DNA of 64,000 nt from Candidatus Methylophosphatis roskildensis (GTDB lineage: Bacteria > Pseudomonadota > Gammaproteobacteria > Burkholderiales > Rhodocyclaceae). Under the pieces are notes generated by a model that worked only from the letters and a program-made list of their open reading frames with translations, made no database searches and was not told the origin of the DNA. The translations under genes and the position numbers were made by a program. Position 1 is the first letter of the stretch; every line of letters begins with the position of its first letter. Of this stretch, positions 25,042 through 32,678 are shown one piece after another. Where the stretch lies: NCBI GenBank assembly GCA_016708905.1, contig JADJEV010000003.1, positions 62,001-126,000 of the forward strand, written 5' to 3'.

Positions 25042-26097
25042 ATGCGCGAATCGGGACTGACCCGCACTGAATTTTCCGTGTCGACGCTCGATCCGGGTGA
25101 CGGCGTGGAATCCGCCGACGGCAAGACCATTGTCGGTGAGCCTTCGTTCGGCGCGCTTCGTATTGCGGTACTGGTGCCGTGCTACAACGAGCAAGCGGCT
25201 GTCACCCTGGTCGTCACGGCGTTCAGGAATGCGCTGCCTGGCGCCGCAATTCATGTCTTCGACAACAACTCGACCGACACCACGCGCGCGCTGGCTGTCG
25301 CGGCCGGCGCCATCGTTCGCAACGTGAGCCTGCAGGGAAAGGGAAACGTGGTTCGGCGCATGTTCGCCGATGTCGATGCCGATGTGTATGTGCTGGCCGA
25401 TGGCGACGCGACCTACCATGCGCCGAGCGCGCCCGGCCTCATCCGCGAACTGATCGATCACGGCCTGGACATGGTCGTCGCTACCCGGGTTCCCGATCAT
25501 CATGACGCCTACCGGCGCGGCCACCGTCTCGGCAACCGCATGCTGACCGGTGCGATGAACAGCATTTTCGGCGGTTCGTTCACCGACATGCTGTCGGGTT
25601 ACCGGGTGTTTTCGCGCCGCTTCGTCAAGTCGTTTCCCGCGATGTCGCGCGGCTTCGAGATCGAGACCGAGCTGACCATCCATGCCCTCGAACTGCGCAT
25701 GCCGTGTGCGGAAATTGCCACACCCTACGGGCTTCGCTCCGCCGATTCGCCGAGCAAGCTGCGCACCTATTCCGACGGGCTGCGAATCCTCAACATGATC
25801 GTCAGGTTGTTCGCGGTCGAACGGCCGCTGCGCTTCTACGGCGTGATCGGTGCGCTGCTCGCCGCGCTGGCGCTGATCCTGAGCACGCCGGTGCTGCTGA
25901 CCTATATCGAGACCGGCCTGGTGCCACGTTTTCCGACCGCGATACTCAGCACCGGGATCGCCATCCTCAGCGCGCTGAGTTTCGTCACCGGCCTGATTCT
26001 CGAGACGGTGACCATCGGTCGCCGGGAGGCCAAGCACCTGCACTATCTCGCCAGCGGCACGGCAGTCGGCGGCGAGCAGTCGCGCATCGGCCAGTGA
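25042..26097 (+). CDS. GtrB-like polyprenyl-phosphate glycosyltransferase (GT2)
   Basis: The protein has 351 residues from ATG 25042 (MRESGLTRTEF); a GTG at 25079 is a later alternative. The GT-A fold is evident: RIAVLVPCYNEQAAV, VFDNNSTDTTRA and the DxD metal site in VLADGDATYH, then RRGHRLGNRMLTGAMNSIFG and DMLSGYRVFSRRF. Two C-terminal membrane helices (about 275-325) match the dolichyl-/undecaprenyl-phosphate sugar synthases of the GtrB/DPM1 type. It would load a sugar on undecaprenyl phosphate. It overlaps the GtrA gene by four bases. Confidence 0.87.
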   Translation: MRESGLTRTEFSVSTLDPGDGVESADGKTIVGEPSFGALRIAVLVPCYNEQAAVTLVVTAFRNALPGAAIHVFDNNSTDTTRALAVAAGAIVRNVSLQGKGNVVRRMFADVDADVYVLADGDATYHAPSAPGLIRELIDHGLDMVVATRVPDHHDAYRRGHRLGNRMLTGAMNSIFGGSFTDMLSGYRVFSRRFVKSFPAMSRGFEIETELTIHALELRMPCAEIATPYGLRSADSPSKLRTYSDGLRILNMIVRLFAVERPLRFYGVIGALLAALALILSTPVLLTYIETGLVPRFPTAILSTGIAILSALSFVTGLILETVTIGRREAKHLHYLASGTAVGGEQSRIGQ

Positions 26098-26504
26098 AAC
26101 CACTCGTTCTGTTTGCCGTGGCCGGCGTGGTGGGCTACGTCGTCGATGCGGGTGTGCTGCTCGCACTGGCCGCGTTCGCGGACCCGTATCTCGGACGCAT
26201 CGCGTCATTCTGCGCGGCGGTTCTGACGACCTGGCTGATCAACCGCCGCCTCGCCTTTCGCAACGCCGCGAGCGGTGTGCGCAAGCGAACCGAGTTTTTG
26301 CGCTACTTCGCGACGAGCGCCGGTGGTGGTGCGGTCAATCTCGCGATCTACTCGCTGCTGGTCTATGTGTTCGACCTCGGCCGCATCTGGCTGCCTGCCG
26401 CGGTCGCCGCCGGATCGCTGGCCGGGATGCTGGTGAACTTCAGCCTGAGCAAGCGCTTCGTGTTCATTGCCCGAAATCCGCAGGAGAGCCAGCCCGGCCC
26501 ATAG
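26094..26504 (+). CDS. GtrA-like flippase
   Basis: The 136-residue, four-helix protein starts at GTG 26094, overlapping the upstream stop (GTGA). It matches the GtrA family: LVLFAVAGVVGYVVDAGVLL, ASFCAAVLTTWLINRRLAF and the C-terminal GMLVNFSLSKRFVF. GtrA proteins are thought to flip lipid-linked sugars across the inner membrane. It sits between the GtrB-like and GT-C-like genes. Confidence 0.87.
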   Translation: MKPLVLFAVAGVVGYVVDAGVLLALAAFADPYLGRIASFCAAVLTTWLINRRLAFRNAASGVRKRTEFLRYFATSAGGGAVNLAIYSLLVYVFDLGRIWLPAAVAAGSLAGMLVNFSLSKRFVFIARNPQESQPGP

Positions 26505-28406
26505 ATGCCGCACGCCCGCGATCCATCATGGCATTCGGCTGCGTTTGCAGTCGTAGTCGCCGCCGTTCTGGGCGGCCTGGTATTGCACGCCAGCTATCCC
26601 GGCTACCTGAACGCGGACTCGTTCGAGCAGTTGCGCCAGATTCTCGCCGGCAGGATCGACGACTGGCAGTCCCCGTTCGTCACGCTGCTCTGGTCGGCGT
26701 TGCTCGAGATCCTGCCGGGGCCGGTCGGCATCATCGTTATCGACAACCTGCTGATCTGGGGCGCACTCGCGGCCCTCGTGGTCGAGCTGCGGCGCAGCGT
26801 CGGAGCGTGGGCGCTTGCCGTCCTCGCGATCCCGCTGCTGCCCGGGCTGTTCAACTACCTCGGTCATGTGCATCGCGACACCATGCTGGCGGCAGGGCTG
26901 CTGGCGAGCTTCGCTCTCGCTTTCCTGGCGAACTCGGCGGCGCGCGGCCCGCGTTCGGGCCTTGCCCTGCAACTGCTCGCCAACCTCGGTGCGATCGGCG
27001 CCTTCCTGATACGGCCGAACGCGATCTTCTGCACGATCCCGCTGCTCTTCTATGCGAACCGCTCGTTCGGCCGGAAGCGAAATCTGGCTGCCTGCGGGAT
27101 CGTGCTGGTGCTGATGCCGGCGAGCTACGCGATGGTCAGCTCGCTGGCCCAGGCGCGTGCGACCAACCCCGGCGACAGCATCAAGACCTATCACCTGCTC
27201 GCCCTGTCCTACTTCGCCGGGAAGAACCTGTTTCCCGGTGAGTGGACGCCCGAAGAGTCGCGGCAGATCGTCGACTCGTGCTACTCGCCGGTGCAATGGG
27301 ATGCGGCGGGGATGCAGGGCAATTGCGGTTTCATCCAGATCGGCCTGGTCCGGCAAGGTCTGTGGGGCTCGCCGGCGCTGACCGGAACATGGTTGCGCGA
27401 GGCAGCGACGCGCCCGCTCGCATTGTATTCGGCCATGGCGGCGACATTCACCCGGTCGATGCGGGATCCAAACTCCCGAGCCATGCTCTACAAGCCGCCG
27501 AAATCCGCGCGCATCGATTGGGAAGTCGCTACCGATCCACCCCGCGCCACGACTGCCGCCGCTCAGGCATACATGCGTTCGACATTGAACGATGAGTTCG
27601 GGCGGCCGTGGGTGTTCGCGCTGCTCTTTGTTGCCGGCGCGGCGGCGCTGCTGGCGCGCGATCTGATCGCGACGCCGATCGGGCTTTTTTCCGCCGCCGT
27701 GCTGGCCTCCGGGGCGATCTATCTGCTCGGCTACTTTCCGTTCAACGTCTCGGCCGAGTATCGCTATTTCTACTGGAGCGGATTCGCGGCATTCCTCGGC
27801 GCCCTGCTCGCTGCGATGGCCTGGTGGACCGAGAAGGCGCGCCGCACCATGGACGGGCGGGTACGGCCGAACCGGATCGTCTGCGTCCTCCTCGCTGCGA
27901 TCGCGGCGGCCGTGGCGGGGCTCGTCGCGGTACCGGTCGAACTGCCGACACGGGAGAGCGTGATTGCCGTGACCGCGCTTGACGACGACCCGGTTACGCT
28001 TGCCCGCTTGCACACGGCATCGATTCCCGTCTGGATGGGGATCCGATTCGAAGGTCGGATCGATGCTGGCGGATGGGTCGAGGATGACGGCGGGTTTCGA
28101 GCGCAGCCCGGCGCGGGCCCGCTCATCGCCACGATTTCAGGTCTTCATCAGGCCATCCGCTTGGGCCTCAGGACCGGGCCGCATGCAGGGCGGGTCGGGA
28201 TCGACGCCGACGGTCGGCAGCATGTGCTCGATACGCGCGCCGAATCGGCCGGCGAACTGGTATTCGATCTGCCGCCGCCGGCGCGGGCGGCCGACCCGCG
28301 CCTCGATGCGTCGCCGCGCAAACCCGTGATGGCTGCGCTCTGCTTTGCCGCGGTCTTCGCGGTGTTGATGTGGATGTCACTAGGGCAGCGGGGTAGATTG
28401 GGCTGA
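26505..28406 (+). CDS. Multi-pass GT-C-type glycosyltransferase (GtrC-like role)
   Basis: The 633-residue membrane protein has about ten to twelve helices. The first periplasmic loop holds the acidic GT-C-like motif SYPGYLNADSFEQL and a second loop has LGHVHRDTMLAAG; a large periplasmic segment (about 210-360) and a soluble C-terminal domain (about 475-610) follow. It starts immediately after the GtrA stop. Position and topology suggest that it transfers the lipid-linked sugar made by the first gene to an envelope acceptor. No specific named family is recognised. Its stop codon lies inside a REP palindrome. Confidence 0.72.
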   Translation: MPHARDPSWHSAAFAVVVAAVLGGLVLHASYPGYLNADSFEQLRQILAGRIDDWQSPFVTLLWSALLEILPGPVGIIVIDNLLIWGALAALVVELRRSVGAWALAVLAIPLLPGLFNYLGHVHRDTMLAAGLLASFALAFLANSAARGPRSGLALQLLANLGAIGAFLIRPNAIFCTIPLLFYANRSFGRKRNLAACGIVLVLMPASYAMVSSLAQARATNPGDSIKTYHLLALSYFAGKNLFPGEWTPEESRQIVDSCYSPVQWDAAGMQGNCGFIQIGLVRQGLWGSPALTGTWLREAATRPLALYSAMAATFTRSMRDPNSRAMLYKPPKSARIDWEVATDPPRATTAAAQAYMRSTLNDEFGRPWVFALLFVAGAAALLARDLIATPIGLFSAAVLASGAIYLLGYFPFNVSAEYRYFYWSGFAAFLGALLAAMAWWTEKARRTMDGRVRPNRIVCVLLAAIAAAVAGLVAVPVELPTRESVIAVTALDDDPVTLARLHTASIPVWMGIRFEGRIDAGGWVEDDGGFRAQPGAGPLIATISGLHQAIRLGLRTGPHAGRVGIDADGRQHVLDTRAESAGELVFDLPPPARAADPRLDASPRKPVMAALCFAAVFAVLMWMSLGQRGRLG

Positions 28407-28518
28407 GCACAGCGAAGCCCAACGTCGTGGCGGAAAGCTCGTTGGGCTTCGGTATGCTCAGCCCAACCTACCCGGCTCGGTGGTGTCAGGTAGGTTGGGC
28501 TGACGCAGGAAGCCCAAC
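28393..28518. repeat. Cluster of three REP palindromes
   Basis: Three copies of an imperfect palindrome with arms TTGGGCT...AGCCCAA lie at 28393-28423 (forward), 28441-28473 (inverted) and 28490-28518 (forward). The conserved head is GTAGGTTGGGCTGA. A fourth copy follows the transposase gene at 29074-29104. Confidence 0.88.
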
Positions 28519-28543
28519 ATTCACGCCCGCGTTTTTCGCCCCC

Positions 28544-29044
28544 TCATTTCGTGCCCCAGGTCTCCGAAACGGCGCCCTCTCCAACGTATCGGTGAATCGA
28601 CGAGTACGGCCAATCGATCGCGCGTTCGACGTAACCGTGCTTGACCGGATTGAAATGCACGTACGCCACGTGACGATCCAGATCGTCATCGTCCCGAATC
28701 TGGTGCTCCCAATATCGCCGCTGCCAGATGCCGCGCTCCCGCTTGCGCAGCCGGCTCGCGCCGATCGACTCACTCTTTGCAAGTCGGCGAGAAAACCCCG
28801 CCTTGATGAGCGACCAGCGCGTCGGATAGTCCGTATCGTTTTCGGGCAGGCGCCAGATCGCGTGCAAATGATCGGGCAGGACCACCATCGCGACGATCTC
28901 GAACGGGTGGCGCTGCCGGGTCAATCGCACCACGGATCGCAACGATTCAACGTGCGCAACCAGCAAATCGCTTTGGCGATCCGCGAGATTGACGGTGAAA
29001 AAGAAAGTCCCGCTTGCGACGAGTGATCGGCGGTACTTCATCAT
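28544..29044 (-). CDS. REP-associated tyrosine transposase (RAYT)
   Basis: The 166-residue protein is a Y1-type (IS200/IS605-related) transposase of the RAYT group. The metal-binding HxH is in VLPDHLHAIWRLP and the nucleophile tyrosine lies in the region DDDLDRHVAYVHFNPVKHGY; the signature YHRRWWQR-like segment is WQRRYWEHQIRD. RAYTs act on REP hairpins and are usually single-copy, domesticated genes. Here the gene is flanked by three REP units on one side and one on the other. Start at ATG 29044 (a second ATG follows directly). Confidence 0.9.
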   Translation of the reverse strand: MMKYRRSLVASGTFFFTVNLADRQSDLLVAHVESLRSVVRLTRQRHPFEIVAMVVLPDHLHAIWRLPENDTDYPTRWSLIKAGFSRRLAKSESIGASRLRKRERGIWQRRYWEHQIRDDDDLDRHVAYVHFNPVKHGYVERAIDWPYSSIHRYVGEGAVSETWGTK

Positions 29045-29073
29045 TCATCTGCCGCGACGAAGTGGCTGCCGAT

Positions 29074-29104
29074 GTTGGGCTTCATTTCATTCAGCCCAAC
29101 CTAC
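29074..29104. repeat. REP palindrome, fourth copy
   Basis: GTTGGGCTTCATTTCATTCAGCCCAACCTAC, inverted relative to the forward copies at 28393 and 28490, lies just upstream of the RAYT start and 20 bases after the nadA stop. Confidence 0.85.
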
Positions 29105-29123
29105 GCGCCATCCGGTGCGGCTC

Positions 29124-30245
29124 TCAGGCCGGGCCCATGCCTTCCTTGTAGATCGACTTCTGGTCCTGCGCGAGGTCGCCGCTGGGCCTTGGCGCGTCGA
29201 GGCTGGCCGAGAAAGCCAGCATGCGGTCGATGGATTTGTAGGCCTGGCGGCCGAGCGCCGGGTCGACATGGATCTCGTTGGCGCCGGTCTCCAGCGTGTT
29301 GGCGAGATTGGCCAGCCCGTTCATCGCCATCCACGGGCAATGCGCGCAGCTCTTGCAGGTGGCGCCCACGCCCGAGGTCGGCGCTTCGACGAAGCGCTTG
29401 TGCGGCGAGAGCTGCTGCATCTTGTGCAGGATGCCCTTGTCGGTGGCGACGATGAACAGCGTCGCATCGAGCTCCTGGGTCGCCTTGATCAGTTGCGTGG
29501 TCGAGCCGACCGCATCGGCCAGGCGCAGCACGCCTTCCGGCGATTCGGGGTGCACGAGAATCTTCGAGCCCGGGTTGGCCGTCTTCAGCGCGGCGAGTTC
29601 CTCGCTCTTGAATTCGTCATGTACCATGCACGCTCCCTGCCATAGCAGCATGTCGGCTCCGGTCTTCTCCTGGATGTAGCGGCCGAGATGCTTGTCCGGC
29701 GCCCAGAGAATCTTCTCGCCCCGCGCGTGCAGATGCTCGACCACCTTGAGCCCGATCGAGGAGGTCACCATCCAGTCGGCGCGCGCCTTCACCGCCGCGC
29801 TGGTATTGGCATATACGACCACCGTGCGGTCCGGATGGGCGTCGCAGAAGGCGGCGAACTCGTCCGGCGGGCAGCCCAGATCGAGCGAACACGTGGCATC
29901 GAGATCGGGCATCAGGACGCGCTTTTCCGGGTTGAGGATCTTCGAGGTCTCGCCCATGAAGCGCACGCCGGCCACCACCAGGGTCGATGACTTGCAGGCG
30001 CGGCCGAAGCGCGCCATCTCGAGCGAATCGGCCACGCAGCCGCCGGTCTCCTCGGCCAGATCCTGCAGATCGGGGTGCACGTAGTAGTGCGACACCAGGG
30101 TCGCGTCGTGCTCGATGAGCAGGCGCCTGATGCGTTGCCTGAGTGCTTCGCGCTCGGCTGGGCCGGGCTCGTCCGGCACCTTGGCCCAGGCTCTCTGGAC
30201 CGGAGAATTGGGACGCAGGAATTCGACGGCGACGGTCTGTGTCAT
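29124..30245 (-). CDS. nadA: Quinolinate synthase A
   Basis: The 373-residue enzyme condenses iminoaspartate with dihydroxyacetone phosphate to quinolinate in NAD synthesis, using a [4Fe-4S] cluster. Landmarks are LVSHYYVHPDLQDLAEETGG, GVRFMGETSKILNP, the first cysteine region MPDLDATCSLDLGC, a second in LWQGACMVHDEF and the C-terminal GATCKSCAHCPWMAMN. The start MTQTVAVEFL (ATG 30245) is the first ATG giving the family N-terminus. nadB and nadC are not in the window. Confidence 0.95.
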   Translation of the reverse strand: MTQTVAVEFLRPNSPVQRAWAKVPDEPGPAEREALRQRIRRLLIEHDATLVSHYYVHPDLQDLAEETGGCVADSLEMARFGRACKSSTLVVAGVRFMGETSKILNPEKRVLMPDLDATCSLDLGCPPDEFAAFCDAHPDRTVVVYANTSAAVKARADWMVTSSIGLKVVEHLHARGEKILWAPDKHLGRYIQEKTGADMLLWQGACMVHDEFKSEELAALKTANPGSKILVHPESPEGVLRLADAVGSTTQLIKATQELDATLFIVATDKGILHKMQQLSPHKRFVEAPTSGVGATCKSCAHCPWMAMNGLANLANTLETGANEIHVDPALGRQAYKSIDRMLAFSASLDAPRPSGDLAQDQKSIYKEGMGPA

Positions 30246-30334
30246 GGCAACGGTGACGTCATGAAACGGTAAGGGAGACGCCGATCTTACACCGCCGCCG
30301 CGCCGCGTTACGGCATGCGCCGGATCCTCGACAG

Positions 30335-32656
30335 TCACGGCTCGAATTCGACATCGACCGTGCGCACGTCGGCCGCGCCCGTCTCGTCTACCGCGCGCAG
30401 CACATAGCGCCCCGGCTGGGCGGGATTCCACGCCACGGCCTCGCCGGCGCTCGCGCGGGCGACGAAACCCTGATTGGCGAACCAGAACACGTCGCTGTGC
30501 CGCGTGCCCTCGGCGCGCAACGCCAGCGGTGCCGGCTTGGACAGCCGCACCGTGTAGGTGACGCCGCGCAATGGCGAGACGATCTGCGGTGCGTCGGCCT
30601 CGCCCGCCATCGTCATGCCGTCGCAATCGGGCGCGCGCGGCGGCTCGCGCCGTGGCATGCCAGCGGAGCGGAACAGCCGCAGCATGTCGCTCGGCCAGAA
30701 CTCGTGAATCTCGCGCCGCGTGAATTCGTTCGCCGCGCAGACCGCCTGCCCGCTGCGCGTGTCGATCAACACCGCGCGATGCAGGGTCGAACGCCGGATC
30801 GGCGATTTGCCCGGCAGGAACAAGGTGCTCACGCGCTCCGGGCAGTATTCGTTCGGCAAGTCACCGCTGGCGGTGCACACCTCGACCCGCGACAGGCCGC
30901 GCGGCGGCAGGCGGGGTGGTGCGGGCGGATCGAGTTGCTGGGAGCGCAGGCTGTCGACGATGGCAAAGAACAGCGGTGCCGCCGCCTTGATGCCGACGAA
31001 GGCCGGGTTGCCGCTGCCGTCGAAATTGCCGACCCACACCACCAGCACGTAGTCGCCGAATACCCCGGCCGTCCAGGCATCGCGAAAGCCCCACGAGGTG
31101 CCGGTCTTCCAGGCGACCGGGCGTACTGCAGGTGCGCCGCTGTCGGGCCGCGGATTGGCCGCCAGCATGTCGAGGGTGACGAAGGCCGCTTCCTCCGACA
31201 GCAAGCGCAGCGACTGCGCCGGCTTGGGCGCGTCGTCGGCGCGGTATGCCAGCGGCCTGAGCGCGCCGCGATTGGCCAGCATGGCGTAGAGGCGGGCGAG
31301 TTCCTCCATGGTCACCTCTCCGCCGCCGAGCGTGAGTGCTAAGCCGTAGTGCGATTCGCTGGCCATCTTCGCCACTCCGGCATTCCTGAGAAAGTCGTAC
31401 AGACCGGGGCGCGACAGCTTGGCCGACACGGCCACCGCCGGTACGTTACGGCTGCGTACCAGCGCATCCTGCGCGCTGATCGGGCCGACGAAGCGGCCGT
31501 CGAAATTCTCCGGGCTGAACGGGCCGAAGGCGGTCGGTGCATCCTTGAGTATCGAGTGCGGATGCAGCACGCCCTGGTCGAGCGCCAGTGCGTAGACGAA
31601 GGGCTTGAGCGTCGAACCCGGCGAGCGTTTCGCGCCCGTGCCATTGACCTGGCCGTCGATCGAGGCGTCGAAATAATCGGCCGAGCCGACCAGCGCGCGG
31701 ACCTGCATGCTGCGCGTGTCGACCAGCATGGCCGAGGCGTTGCGCAGGCCGATCTCGCGCCCTGCCTCGAGGTACTGGCGGATCGCGCGCTCGAGCGTGG
31801 TCTGCAGGCGCAGATCGACGCCGGTGCGGATCTCGGCCGGCGGCTCCTCGCGTTCGCGCAGCAGCCGATCGGTCAGGTGTGGTGCGCGAAACGGCAGTTG
31901 CGCGGGCGACTTCGGCCGCAATGCCAGCTTCATGTCGGCGGCGTAGCGCGCGTCGTCAGGATGGCGTGCCAGCCAGTGCCGCCACAGGCGTTCGCGCGCC
32001 TCGCTCAGTGCGACAGGCAGTTGTTGCGGCTGCGCGGGCGAATGGCGTGCGCTGCGCCGGCGCGGGTTCTGCGGAATCACCGCCAGGGTCAGCGCTTCGG
32101 GCAGGGTCAGTTCCCGCGCACGCTTGTGAAAGTAGATCAGGCTCGCCGCCCCAGCGCCCTCGATGTTGCCGCCGTAGGGCGCGACATTCAGGTAGGCCTC
32201 GAGGATCTCGTGCTTGGAATGGCGCGCCTCCAGCCACAGCGCGGCGCCGATCTGTCGGAGCTTGCCCGCCACGCTGCGGCTGTCGATCTGGTAGAGGCGG
32301 CGCGCGAGCTGCATGGTGATGGTCGAGCCGCCCTGGCGCGAGTCGTCGACATAGGTGGCGAATGCGCTGCGCAGCAGTGCGGCCGGGTTGACGCCGGGGT
32401 GCCAGCGGAACCAGCGGTCCTCGTAGAGCTGCACCGCCTCGGGCAATCGCGGCGACATGTCGTCGAGCGGCAGCCACAGCCGGTACTGCTCGTCGCTGGC
32501 CAGGGTCAGCCGCATCAGTTCGCCGCCCTGGGCATAGATCGCCGTCGAGTGGGCGAGCCGCGCCGACAGCGGCTCGGCCGGCGCCAGACGCAGCGCGGCC
32601 AGCGTTGCCAGCACCATCACCGGAACGAACAGCCAGCGTCTGCGCAGCAGCTTCAT
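30335..32656 (-). CDS. pbpC: Penicillin-binding protein 1C
   Basis: The 773-residue protein has an N-terminal anchor helix, a GT51 transglycosylase domain with the catalytic-glutamate motif LYEDRWFRWHPGVNP and GGSTITMQLARRLY, a transpeptidase domain with the Ser in SPGSTLKPFVYA and the KTG motif in AWKTGTSWGFRDAW, and the C-terminal BiPBP_C domain typical of PBP1C. It is a peptidoglycan synthase in the inner membrane facing the periplasm. It is 22 bases downstream of the alpha-2-macroglobulin gene, the usual partner in bacteria. Confidence 0.95.
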   Translation of the reverse strand: MKLLRRRWLFVPVMVLATLAALRLAPAEPLSARLAHSTAIYAQGGELMRLTLASDEQYRLWLPLDDMSPRLPEAVQLYEDRWFRWHPGVNPAALLRSAFATYVDDSRQGGSTITMQLARRLYQIDSRSVAGKLRQIGAALWLEARHSKHEILEAYLNVAPYGGNIEGAGAASLIYFHKRARELTLPEALTLAVIPQNPRRRSARHSPAQPQQLPVALSEARERLWRHWLARHPDDARYAADMKLALRPKSPAQLPFRAPHLTDRLLREREEPPAEIRTGVDLRLQTTLERAIRQYLEAGREIGLRNASAMLVDTRSMQVRALVGSADYFDASIDGQVNGTGAKRSPGSTLKPFVYALALDQGVLHPHSILKDAPTAFGPFSPENFDGRFVGPISAQDALVRSRNVPAVAVSAKLSRPGLYDFLRNAGVAKMASESHYGLALTLGGGEVTMEELARLYAMLANRGALRPLAYRADDAPKPAQSLRLLSEEAAFVTLDMLAANPRPDSGAPAVRPVAWKTGTSWGFRDAWTAGVFGDYVLVVWVGNFDGSGNPAFVGIKAAAPLFFAIVDSLRSQQLDPPAPPRLPPRGLSRVEVCTASGDLPNEYCPERVSTLFLPGKSPIRRSTLHRAVLIDTRSGQAVCAANEFTRREIHEFWPSDMLRLFRSAGMPRREPPRAPDCDGMTMAGEADAPQIVSPLRGVTYTVRLSKPAPLALRAEGTRHSDVFWFANQGFVARASAGEAVAWNPAQPGRYVLRAVDETGAADVRTVDVEFEP

Positions 32657-32678
32657 CGGGCCGGTCGCGCTAACGGGT

